This document shows positions 1 through 6,968 of a stretch of 64,000 nucleotides of DNA, one piece after another; the first letter of the stretch is position 1, and each line of letters starts with the position of its first letter. The notes under the pieces are model-generated. The model ran no database searches, was not told the origin of the DNA, and saw nothing but the letters and a program-made list of their open reading frames with translations. The stretch spans positions 1 to 64,000 of the forward strand of contig DAOMNQ010000001.1 in the NCBI GenBank assembly GCA_035443945.1. The letters are read 5' to 3'. Position numbers and translations under genes: made by a program. Source of the stretch: CAADGN01 sp035443945. Lineage in GTDB: Bacteria; Planctomycetota; Phycisphaerae; Phycisphaerales; UBA1924.

Positions 1-2
1 AG

Positions 3-515
3 TGCGTGGGCGTGGTGCTCTTCGGCTGGTCGCTGGGGGCGGGGGCGTCGATCGTGGCGGCCGCGCGGGAGCGCGTTCGCGAGCGCGTGCGCGCCGTGGT
101 CGCGGAGGCCCCCTACCGCTTCGCCCCGACGCCCGCCCGCAACGTGCTGCGCCTGCGCGGGATGCCGTGGCGCGCGACCCTCATGCCCGCGATGCGGCTG
201 ATCCGGCTTGCGCAGCGCACGGTCAGCCCGCCGCCGGGTACCCCGCCACTCCGTGGCGGGCCGCTCCTCTCCCCCTCATTCGACCGCGCCGCACACGCCG
301 CACGACTCCCGTGCCCGCTGCTGGTGCTGCACGGCTCGGACGACGAGGTCTGCCCGATCGAAGACGGCCTCGCCATCGCCGCCGCCGCCCCGAACGGCCG
401 GATCGTCGAGGTCGGGGGTGGGCGGCACAACTCGCTGTGGGTGGAGGAGGCGCACAGGGCGCAAGCGGAAACGGCGGTGCGGGCGTTCGTGGCGGGCTGC
501 GCGGACAAACCGTAG
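3..515 (+). CDS. alpha/beta hydrolase, C-terminal part (5' end outside window)
   Basis: The gene enters from the left edge and is partial. The first visible residues contain the nucleophile elbow G-W-S-L-G-A-G (GxSxG). The acid is probably in the G-S-D-D-E-V stretch and the catalytic histidine in G-G-G-R-H-N-S, the normal order for an alpha/beta hydrolase. This 170-residue remainder therefore carries the whole catalytic triad. Between elbow and acid lies a proline/glycine-rich stretch (PPPGTPPLRGG) encoded by a hairpin repeat at 236-259 that recurs in the mnmE-like gene. Substrate unknown. The 3' end is duplicated downstream of hicA (986-1120). Confidence 0.8.
   Translation, partial: CVGVVLFGWSLGAGASIVAAARERVRERVRAVVAEAPYRFAPTPARNVLRLRGMPWRATLMPAMRLIRLAQRTVSPPPGTPPLRGGPLLSPSFDRAAHAARLPCPLLVLHGSDDEVCPIEDGLAIAAAAPNGRIVEVGGGRHNSLWVEEAHRAQAETAVRAFVAGCADKP
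236..259. repeat. 24-bp hairpin repeat, copy 1 (inside hydrolase)
   Basis: The 24 bases GGGTACC + CCGCCACTCCGTGGCGG are identical to 7633-7656. The core CCGCCAC-TCC-GTGGCGG is a perfect 7-bp stem with a 3-base loop. It is read through in frame by the hydrolase gene, giving the residues GTPPLRG. It resembles a REP-type interspersed palindrome. Confidence 0.75.
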
Positions 516-540
516 CCGCCGAGCCGTTTCGGTCCGGCGT

Positions 541-549
541 TGATACAAT
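541..549 (+). promoter_or_regulatory. extended -10 promoter of hicBA
   Basis: TGATACAAT is an extended -10 element (TGn plus TACAAT at 544-549). Only six bases separate it from the hicB ATG at 556, and there is no Shine-Dalgarno sequence. The mRNA would start at or next to the AUG, that is, leaderless. No convincing -35 box is seen. Confidence 0.5.
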
Positions 550-555
550 CATCGC

Positions 556-759
556 ATGTACAGGGTCGAGACCGAACAGGAAGAGGACGGCCGCTGGATC
601 GCCGAGGTGGCCGACCTGCCGGGGGTGTTGACGTACGGCGCCACGCGGGAGGAGGCCGTCCGCCGCGCCCAGGCTCTTTCCCTGCGGGTGCTCGCCGAGC
701 GCCTCGACCACGGCGAGTCCATCCCCGACGTGCAGGCGGTCTTCAAGATCGTCGCCTGA
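556..759 (+). CDS. hicB: HicB-like antitoxin
   Basis: 67 residues. The start MYRVETEQEEDGRWIAEVAD, followed by LPGVLTYGATREEAVRRAQA, is the typical HicB partial RNase-H-like fold (D-G-x-W-x-A-E-V-x-x-L-P-G). HicB proteins bind and neutralise HicA and often repress their own operon. Here the protein is the short form without an added C-terminal DNA-binding domain. The partner gene starts five bases after the stop, so the pair is one transcription unit. The start sits six bases behind a -10-like box. Confidence 0.85.
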   Translation: MYRVETEQEEDGRWIAEVADLPGVLTYGATREEAVRRAQALSLRVLAERLDHGESIPDVQAVFKIVA

Positions 760-763
760 TGCC

Positions 764-976
764 ATGGGAGAGTGGCCCTCAACCCGCTCATCCCGGGTAC
801 TCGCGGCCCTGCTGCGGATCTGCTGGACCGTCAAGCGTCAGTCCGGCTCCCACAGGACATTGTCGCGTGACGGCCGGCCGGATGTGGTCTTCGCATTCCA
901 TGACAACGAGGAGATCGGCCCGCGCATGCTCGCCCGCATCGCCACGCGGACCGGCCTGAAGCCGGACGACCTGTAG
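764..976 (+). CDS. hicA: HicA-like toxin (mRNA interferase)
   Basis: 70 residues. It has the small dsRBD-like HicA fold signature: S-R-V-L-A-A-L-L-R near the N-terminus, then Q-S-G-S-H-R-T-L with the catalytic histidine in G-S-H, and the C-terminal P-R-M-L-A-R-I-A-T-R-T-G-L-K-P-D-D-L. HicA toxins cleave mRNA and are held inactive by HicB. It follows hicB directly. An alternative ATG at 759 overlaps the hicB stop but is in another frame. The 3' end abuts a decayed duplicate of the upstream hydrolase in the same frame. Confidence 0.85.
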   Translation: MGEWPSTRSSRVLAALLRICWTVKRQSGSHRTLSRDGRPDVVFAFHDNEEIGPRMLARIATRTGLKPDDL

Positions 977-985
977 CCGCGCAGG

Positions 986-1120
986 CGGATCGTCGAGGTC
1001 GAAGGGGGGCGGCACAACTCGCCGTGGGTGGAGGAGGCGCACGGGGCGCGGGCGGAGGCGGCGGTGCGCGAGTTCGTGGCGGGCGTTCCGCCGTGCGCGC
1101 GAGAAGGCGGCGGGCCGTAG
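986..1120 (+). pseudogene. remnant of hydrolase 3' end (duplicate of 399-515)
   Basis: Bases 986 to about 1083 match 399-496 with about 11 differences. They still encode R-I-V-E-V-E-G-G-R-H-N-S-P-W-V-E-E-A-H in frame, with the hydrolase histidine motif. The frame continues in altered form to a TAG at 1118-1120. There is no start codon or nucleophile region, so this is a fragment. Together with the intact copy it brackets hicBA as a direct repeat 587 bases apart. Confidence 0.75.
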
Positions 1121-1139
1121 CCCGCCGCGGATTCCGTGA

Positions 1140-1215
1140 ACCCCGCTTCCCTCCGCGCCCTCCGCGTTCCTCTCCGCGAACTCCGAGTTCTCCCCTCTCT
1201 GGCCATTCCGCGCTC
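1140..1215. repeat. degenerate octamer-like array downstream of serS
   Basis: Pyrimidine-rich words of about eight bases repeat imperfectly (CCCTCCGCG, CCCTCCGCG, TTCCTCTCCGCG, AACTCCGAG, TTC...). The array fills the gap between the hydrolase remnant and the serS stop. It is the same style of array as at 15873-15928 and other sites, but more eroded. Confidence 0.4.
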
Positions 1216-1237
1216 TGGCCCTTTCTCTCCCCCCCCC

Positions 1238-2629
1238 TCACCCGATCGTCCCCCTGCCGCCCATGTAGGGGCGCAGGGGGGCGGGCACCGTCACGGAACC
1301 GTCGGGGTTCTGGTGGATTTCGAGCAGCGGGATGAGCAGGCGCGGGCTGGCCGCGACCGTGTTGTTCAGCGAGTGGCAGAAGGCGGTCTCGCCGCGCCCG
1401 GCTGCGCCGCCGGGGCGGGTGCGCATGTTCAGGCGTCGGCACTGGAAGTCGTAGAGGCGGCTGGCGGAGTGGGTCTCGCCGTAGGCGCCGTGGGCGTTCT
1501 CGCCGCGCCCGGGCATCCAGCACTCGATGTCCACCATGTCCGCGTTCTTCGGGCCGAGGTCCGCCGTGCAGCACTGGAGGAGGCGGTACGGCAGGCCGAG
1601 CGATCGCAGGAACTCCTCGACGGAGCCGATCATCTCGGCGTGCAGGCGGCGCGACTCGGCCTCGTCCGGGCGGCAGATCACGACCTGCTCCACCTTGTCG
1701 AACTGGTGGATGCGGTAGAGGCCCGCCGTGTCCTTGCCGGCCGCGCCCGCCTCGCGCCGGAAGCAGGTGCTGACGGTGCAATAGCGCAGCGGCAGTTCGG
1801 CCTCGTCGATGATCTCGCCGGCGTGCAGGCCCATGAGCGAGACCTCGCCCGTGCCGGTGAGGAAGTAATCGTACCCCCCCCCGCGCGTGGTCTCGGCGAC
1901 GTGGTAGGCCTGCTCGCGTCCGGCGGGGAAGAAGCCGGTGCCGATCATCGCCTCCTCGCGCACCAGCACCGGCACCGTCAGCGGCGTGAAGCCCCTGGCG
2001 GCGATGAAGTCCAGTGCATAGCGCAGCACGGCGTGGTGCAGCCGCGCCCCGTCGCCGCGCAGCACGTACGACCGCGACCCGGCCAGTTTCACGCCCCGCT
2101 CGAAGTCCGCCAGGCCCAGCCGCTCGACGATCTCGAGGTGCGTGCGCGGCGCGAAGCCCCGCTGCTCGGCGAAGGGCACGCCCGCGTCGAACCCCGGCGG
2201 GTTCCAGCGCCGCATCTCGACGTTGTCGTCGCTGGACTCGCCGCGCGGGACGTCCGGGTCCGGCGGCAGGGGCACCTGCAGCAGCAGCGACTCGATCTCG
2301 GGGTCGAGCGCGGCGGCCCGGGCCTCGAGTTCCTGAACGCGGGCCTTCAACTCGGCGGGACGGGCCTTCAACTCGCCGAGCCGGGCCTCCAGCGACGCAC
2401 GCTCCGCCCCCTCGGCTTTCTTGATCTGCCCGGCGAGGCGGCCGATCTCCGGGCCGGACTCCTTGGCGATGCGGTTCTGCTCGGCCCGGGCGGACTCCAT
2501 CTCCGTCAGCACGGCCCGCCGACGGGCGTCGAGTTCGAGGAGGCGGTCGATGTCGGCGTCGATCTTCTTGAGGCGCGCGCCCTCCCGGTAGCGGTCGGGT
2601 CGCTCGCGCAGGTCGCGCAGGTCGATCAT
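1238..2629 (-). CDS. serS: seryl-tRNA synthetase
   Basis: 463 residues, normal for SerRS. It charges tRNA-Ser with serine in the cytoplasm. An N-terminal coiled-coil arm (about residues 25-115) is followed by the class II catalytic core: motif 2 T-C-F-R-R-E-A-G near residue 285 and the motif 3 region G-E-T-A-F-C-H-S-L-N-N-T near 410. The start M-I-D-L-R-D-L is the family N-terminus. A TACACT box (complement of 2637-2642) ends seven bases before the ATG without a Shine-Dalgarno sequence, so the message is probably leaderless. It diverges from the FHA-GspE gene. Confidence 0.97.
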   Translation of the reverse strand: MIDLRDLRERPDRYREGARLKKIDADIDRLLELDARRRAVLTEMESARAEQNRIAKESGPEIGRLAGQIKKAEGAERASLEARLGELKARPAELKARVQELEARAAALDPEIESLLLQVPLPPDPDVPRGESSDDNVEMRRWNPPGFDAGVPFAEQRGFAPRTHLEIVERLGLADFERGVKLAGSRSYVLRGDGARLHHAVLRYALDFIAARGFTPLTVPVLVREEAMIGTGFFPAGREQAYHVAETTRGGGYDYFLTGTGEVSLMGLHAGEIIDEAELPLRYCTVSTCFRREAGAAGKDTAGLYRIHQFDKVEQVVICRPDEAESRRLHAEMIGSVEEFLRSLGLPYRLLQCCTADLGPKNADMVDIECWMPGRGENAHGAYGETHSASRLYDFQCRRLNMRTRPGGAAGRGETAFCHSLNNTVAASPRLLIPLLEIHQNPDGSVTVPAPLRPYMGGRGTIG

Positions 2630-2720
2630 GGGCGGCAGTGTAGCCCGGAGCGGGCAACCCCCGGCCGCCGAAGCCATTACCATGAGACAGGGCGGCAGCC
2701 GAGGGAGGCGACCAGACACG

Positions 2721-4352
2721 ATGAGCCGGATGCGGATCAGGCCGATGGAAGGGGGCGGGCGGCCCATCCCGCTGGACTTCGAGCCGGTCTCGCTGGGCCG
2801 ACACCCGGCCAGCACCCTCAAGGTCGAGGACGAGCGGGCCAGCCGAAAGCACTGCGTCATCGAGCCGGCCGCCGAGGGGCAGTGGGTCGTCCGCGACCTC
2901 GGCTCGCGGAACGGGACGAAACTGAACGGCCTCGCGGTGGACGAGGCGGTGCTGACGCCGGGCGACGTGATCCGCATCGGCAAGGTCGAGTTCGTCATCG
3001 AGGAAGCCGCCGGCAACGGCGAGGAGGCCTCGGGGACGAAGGCGGGCGACGCCGACGGGGGCGCGGTCGACGGCGGCGGGTCGGCCTGGGTGGTGGAACT
3101 GGAGGGCGTGCTGGGCGGGCTGCCGCCGAAGGGCGAGACCGCGCCGGACATCACGCCGATCTTCGCCAACGGCAAGCCGTCGGCCGCGCTCAAGAGCGGC
3201 GGCGACGGGCCGCGATGCCTGCTGCTGCTGCTGCAGATCGCGTCCAAGGCGCGGGCGACGGACATCCACATCGAGCCGAAGCAGGACTCGGCCCAGGTGC
3301 GGATGCGCGTGGACGGGCAGATGGTGTGGATCGTGGACCTGCCGCGGCGGACGGGCGACCTCGTCGGCGGCATGATCAAGACGCTCTGCCTGATGAAGAC
3401 GGCGGCGAGCGACTCGGTGCTGGACGGGCACTTCTCGACGCGGTTCCCCGACCGGCGGGTGGACTACCGCGTGAGTTTCACGCCGTCGGTGCATGGGCAG
3501 AAACTCGTGGTGCGCGTGCTGGACGACCGCGAGATCCCGCACTCGATCTCGGAACTGGGCCTGGTGCCGTGGATGGAAGAGCGGCTGCGGCGCATCTGCG
3601 AGGCGGACTCGGGGCTGCTGCTGAGCGTCGGGCCGACCGGCAGCGGCAAGACGACGACGCTCTACAACGTGCTGCGGGGCATCGACCGCGAGAAGCGGAA
3701 CGTGATCACAATCGAGGACCCGGTCGAGTACCACGTCGACGGGGTAACGCAGATCCCGATCAACGAGCAGCGCGGCAACACGTTCCACTCACTGCTGCGC
3801 TCGGTGCTGCGGCAGGATCCGGACGTGATCCTGCTGGGCGAGATCCGCGACGAAGAGACGGCGCGGACGGGCATGCAGGCCGCGCTGACGGGGCACGTGG
3901 TGCTGAGCACGCTGCACGCGAAGGACACGATCTCGGCGGTGTTCCGGCTGCTGGACCTGAAGATCGAGCCGTACCTGGTGGCGAACGCGCTGGACCTGGT
4001 GCTGGCGCAGCGCCTCGTGCGGATGCTGTGCGAGCAGTGCAAGCGGGAGATGCCGGTCGCGCCCGGCCAGGCGACGCGGATCGGGAAGTACCTGGGCGGC
4101 AAGACGAAGACGAACGTGGCGGTCGGGTGCGCGGCCTGCCTGAAGACAGGCTACCGCGGCCGGCGGGCGATCTTCGAGATGCTGGACTTCCGCAACGACG
4201 AACTGCGCGACGTGGTGCTGGGCGAGCCGAGCGTGCAGGCGATGCGGAAGATCGCGTCGCAGGGGCTGTTCATCACGCTCCAGCAGGCGGGGTGGAAACT
4301 CGCCGCCGAGGGCGTGGCGAGCCTGGACGAGGTGGAGCACATCGCGGGGTGA
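2721..4352 (+). CDS. FHA-domain GspE/PilB-type secretion ATPase
   Basis: 543 residues from the ATG at 2721, behind GAGGGAGG. Residues 20-95 form an FHA domain (S-L-G-R-H ... A-S-R-K-H ... S-R-N-G-T), which binds phosphothreonine peptides. From about 170 on it is a type II secretion/type IV pilus assembly ATPase: Walker A G-P-T-G-S-G-K-T (304-311), Walker B region V-I-L-L-G-E-I-R-D (near 371), and a tetracysteine zinc knuckle C-E-Q-C ... C-A-A-C near 436-475. GspE-family hexamers drive pseudopilus assembly at the inner membrane. The FHA head replaces the usual N1 domain and suggests Ser/Thr-kinase control. Upstream in-frame starts (2628, 2682) lack ribosome sites. Confidence 0.9.
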   Translation: MSRMRIRPMEGGGRPIPLDFEPVSLGRHPASTLKVEDERASRKHCVIEPAAEGQWVVRDLGSRNGTKLNGLAVDEAVLTPGDVIRIGKVEFVIEEAAGNGEEASGTKAGDADGGAVDGGGSAWVVELEGVLGGLPPKGETAPDITPIFANGKPSAALKSGGDGPRCLLLLLQIASKARATDIHIEPKQDSAQVRMRVDGQMVWIVDLPRRTGDLVGGMIKTLCLMKTAASDSVLDGHFSTRFPDRRVDYRVSFTPSVHGQKLVVRVLDDREIPHSISELGLVPWMEERLRRICEADSGLLLSVGPTGSGKTTTLYNVLRGIDREKRNVITIEDPVEYHVDGVTQIPINEQRGNTFHSLLRSVLRQDPDVILLGEIRDEETARTGMQAALTGHVVLSTLHAKDTISAVFRLLDLKIEPYLVANALDLVLAQRLVRMLCEQCKREMPVAPGQATRIGKYLGGKTKTNVAVGCAACLKTGYRGRRAIFEMLDFRNDELRDVVLGEPSVQAMRKIASQGLFITLQQAGWKLAAEGVASLDEVEHIAG

Positions 4353-4376
4353 GGGCCACCCTCGTTGCACGCCAGG

Positions 4377-4727
4377 TCAGCGCGGCAGCGGGTTCACATG
4401 ATCCTGCCGAGGATCACTCCTATTCCTGCGCTTGATGTCCCAAACGGCCGAAGCCGGCAGCACGCCCGCAAACGGTGAGTTCTGTCGCAGTCGCTGCCCC
4501 TCGTCTGTTGCTTCGGTCACGCGCGAAGCGATCTCCGACGGCGGCAGGTCGAGCATCGCCTCCCATTCGTCATAGCACCGCAGCAACCCCGGTGCATCTC
4601 GATTGAGAGACTTCCACCTTCTCAGGTTCTCCCTTGCCGTCTCGATCCACTCCGGATGATCCGACAGCCCGGCCGCGACAAGGCGGGCGATCTCGAAACT
4701 GACGCGATCCTGACTCGAGTGCTTCAC
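4377..4727 (-). CDS. conserved hypothetical protein
   Basis: 116 residues with a GTG start. The sequence HPEWIETARENLRRW ... LLRCYDEWEAML ... EGQRLRQNSPFAGVLP looks like a compact all-helical protein. I recall relatives annotated only as hypothetical, sometimes next to nucleotidyltransferase genes of the kind found at 27.8-28.3 kb, but this link is from memory and weak. TAGAAT (complement of 4734-4739) lies six bases before the GTG, with no ribosome site. It is downstream of the pseudouridine synthase gene on the same strand. Confidence 0.65.
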   Translation of the reverse strand: MKHSSQDRVSFEIARLVAAGLSDHPEWIETARENLRRWKSLNRDAPGLLRCYDEWEAMLDLPPSEIASRVTEATDEGQRLRQNSPFAGVLPASAVWDIKRRNRSDPRQDHVNPLPR

Positions 4728-4770
4728 GCGGGGATTCTAAGCCACGCGCAGACTCAACGCAGGGTGGCGG

Positions 4771-5997
4771 TCACTCCAACCCAAACCTCGCCAGCGGCAC
4801 GGCGCCGGGCACGGCCGCTCGATCGACCCGCCCGCGGCGGAGGCAGGCGATCAGGTCCGCCATGTCCGGCGGCGCGGGAGCGGTGAAGACCATCGGCTCG
4901 CCCGACACCGCGTGGTCGAACGCGAGCAGGCCCGCATGCAGCGCCTGGCGGTCGATGACCGTTCGCCCGGTCTCGTCGGCGAAGGGCCGCCCGCCGTACA
5001 TGTCGTCGCCCACGATCGGCCAGCCGAGGTGCGAGAGGTGCACACGGATCTGGTGCGTGCGCCCGGTCTTCAGTTCGAGTTCGAGCAGCGAGAAGTGACG
5101 GAGGGACGGAGTGGCGGAGCGGCGGAGCCACGACTCCGGGAGTTCGTAGCGTTCGTGGACTCGGTAGATGGTCACGCTCGGGCGGCCGAGTTCGTCGTGG
5201 CGCACCACCTGCTTCTCGCGGTAGCCCTTCTCCCGCGAGGGGTGCGGACCGATGGGCAGGTCGATCACGTCGGTCGCCGGCTCGACGCGCCCCTGGACGA
5301 CCGCGAGGTAGCGTTTGTCCACGGTGCGCCGCTCGAACTGGCGACCGAGCCGCCAGTGGGCCTCGTCGTCCTTGGCGAAGACGATGCACCCCGAGGTGTG
5401 ACGATCGAGCCTGTGGACGACGCCGGGTCGCGCGAACTCCTCGCCCACGCCCGAGAGCGCGCCGCCCGAGACGTTGCGGAAGCGCCACGCGAGGCCGTTG
5501 ATGAGCGTCCCCGACAGTTCCGAGCGGGCGGGGTGGACGATGACGTCCGGGGACTTGTTGAGGACGATAAGGTGCGCGTCCTCGTACAGCACGTCGAGGG
5601 GCATCTCCTCGGGCTGCAAGCCCTTCTCCGGAGGGGGGGGGACGACGACCTCGACGCGGTCGCCAAGCCCGAGCCGCGTCGATGGCTTCGCGGGCCGGTC
5701 GTTCACCGTCACGCCGCCCGACTCGATGAGCCGCTGCAGTTGCGTGCGGCTCATGAAGGTGATGCGGCTGGTCAGGTAGAGGTCCAGCCGCGCATCGAGG
5801 TCGCGCTGGAGCGTGAAGGTGACGCGGGGGAGGTGCTCCTCCTCGTCCGTTCCCGCTTCCTCTCCCACCGCGGCCCGCTCGCGGGCGCGCTGGACCGCCC
5901 GCCGGATCGCATCCGGGTCCACCTTGCCGCCGGGGAGCAGAAGGTCCTCGCCCAGCGACGCCTGCACGGTGTCGGCGTTGTCGGGTCGGGCGGTCAT
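4771..5997 (-). CDS. RluA/RluD-family 23S rRNA pseudouridine synthase with repeat insertion
   Basis: 408 residues. An N-terminal extension of about 60 residues is followed by an S4 RNA-binding domain (about 65-120) and the catalytic domain with the family motif H-R-L-D-R-H-T-S-G, which carries the catalytic aspartate near residue 200. The downstream K-T-G-R-T-H-Q-I-R-V-H is also conserved. It converts uridines in structured RNA (usually 23S rRNA) to pseudouridine. Between Y-R-V-H-E-R-Y and S-L-L-E-L lies an extra ELPESWLRRSATPSLRHF encoded largely by a 40-bp octamer array (5092-5131). The ATG overlaps the stop of the TPR gene (ATGA), so the two are translationally coupled. Confidence 0.9.
   Translation of the reverse strand: MTARPDNADTVQASLGEDLLLPGGKVDPDAIRRAVQRARERAAVGEEAGTDEEEHLPRVTFTLQRDLDARLDLYLTSRITFMSRTQLQRLIESGGVTVNDRPAKPSTRLGLGDRVEVVVPPPPEKGLQPEEMPLDVLYEDAHLIVLNKSPDVIVHPARSELSGTLINGLAWRFRNVSGGALSGVGEEFARPGVVHRLDRHTSGCIVFAKDDEAHWRLGRQFERRTVDKRYLAVVQGRVEPATDVIDLPIGPHPSREKGYREKQVVRHDELGRPSVTIYRVHERYELPESWLRRSATPSLRHFSLLELELKTGRTHQIRVHLSHLGWPIVGDDMYGGRPFADETGRTVIDRQALHAGLLAFDHAVSGEPMVFTAPAPPDMADLIACLRRGRVDRAAVPGAVPLARFGLE
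5092..5131. repeat. five-unit octamer array inside the pseudouridine synthase gene
   Basis: Five consecutive 8-base units: GAAGTGAC, GGAGGGAC, GGAGTGGC, GGAGCGGC, GGAGCCAC. The same words build the arrays at 15873-15928 and 63898-63937. Forty bases is not a multiple of three, so the in-frame event must have included a few flanking bases. Confidence 0.85.
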
Positions 5998-6869
5998 CGA
6001 CCGTCGTCGTCGTCGGGGCCGTCGGCCTGCTCGGAGACGCGGCCCTCCGGCTCGCCTTCCGCTTCGGCAGGCTCGTCGGGCGCTTCCGGCGGTGGCGGGC
6101 CGGCCTCCTCGGACTCCATCATCATCTCTTCGAGCGTCGGCAGTTGTTGCGTCGGCAACCCCGGCAGCGGTGCGAGTTCGTCGGCACGGTAGAGCCGCAC
6201 GGGCGCGGCGCCCTTCGAGAGCGCTTCGAGCCGCTCGCGGGCGATCACGACGTGCTGCGGGTAGCCGCGCTTCTCGGCGAGCATGAGCGCCTGGTCGAGC
6301 ACGTTGCGCGCGGCGTTGGTGTCGCCCACGCACTCCGCGACCGCGGCCAGCCCGTACAGTGCGCCGAGCGTGTGCAGCGTCATCGCCGGGTTGCCCGCCG
6401 TGTCGGCGTGCGCCCGCCGGTACAGCCGTTCGGCCTCGTCGAGGAACCGGGCACGCTCCTCGGGCTTCAGTTCGTCCTCGGGGTCGAGCACGACGCCGCC
6501 CGGACCCAGTTCGGACCCGGGCCGCAGGTTCCGCCGCACCGCCCTCAGGTACTCGTCGGCCGCCGCGAGCCGCGCCATCGGCCCGATCCCGCGCACGTCG
6601 CCGAACGCCTCCGCGATGCCGACCAGCGACTCCGGGCTTGGGTTCGCCGACATCGCAACCACGGTGAACTGCCGGAAGGCGTCCGCCGTGCGCTCGCGCT
6701 TCGCTTCCTGCTGGCGGGTGTAGAGGAAGTAGCCGACGGCCGCGATCGCCAGGATCAGCAGGACCGGCGTGCTCCACTTGCGCAGGAAGTCGACGAACTC
6801 GAGGTTCAACCGGGATTCGTCGAGTCCCGCGCCCTCTTTGATTTCGGTGTGCCGTTTGTCGATCGCCAT
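5994..6869 (-). CDS. single-pass membrane TPR-like protein (YfgM-like layout)
   Basis: 291 residues. A short cytoplasmic N-terminus (MAIDKRHTEIKEG) leads to one membrane segment at about residues 32-51 (STPVLLILAIAAVGYFLY) and then a helical, Ala/Arg/Glu-rich domain of tetratricopeptide character up to about residue 225. The tail is very acidic and proline-rich, ending DDDDGR. The layout matches YfgM-type inner-membrane proteins, which help secretory chaperone networks, but homology is not certain. The start is the ATG at 6869; upstream in-frame residues look non-coding and contain the repeat at 6919-6948. Confidence 0.75.
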   Translation of the reverse strand: MAIDKRHTEIKEGAGLDESRLNLEFVDFLRKWSTPVLLILAIAAVGYFLYTRQQEAKRERTADAFRQFTVVAMSANPSPESLVGIAEAFGDVRGIGPMARLAAADEYLRAVRRNLRPGSELGPGGVVLDPEDELKPEERARFLDEAERLYRRAHADTAGNPAMTLHTLGALYGLAAVAECVGDTNAARNVLDQALMLAEKRGYPQHVVIARERLEALSKGAAPVRLYRADELAPLPGLPTQQLPTLEEMMMESEEAGPPPPEAPDEPAEAEGEPEGRVSEQADGPDDDDGR

Positions 6870-6918
6870 GACGGCGTGTCTCCTCGATAGGTGCGGAAGT
6901 GTAGGGAGGGGGTGGGGG

Positions 6919-6948
6919 AAGGCACCGGGCATGAGGCACCAGGCACCC
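6919..6948. repeat. octamer-period array in the gap above the TPR gene
   Basis: AAGGCACCG, GGCATGAG, GCACCAGG, CACCCGG repeat with a period of about eight. The words are those of the arms flanking the four-helix-bundle gene (43058-43097, 43466-43500). The array separates two otherwise tightly packed minus-strand genes. Confidence 0.6.
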
Positions 6949-6968
6949 GGAGCGAGGGTCGATGCCGG

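Noticed and set aside
831..3788. 985-residue open frame on the minus strand
   Set aside because: It runs through serS in another frame and through the FHA-GspE gene antisense; Arg/Pro/His-rich with no domain. GC-rich shadow.
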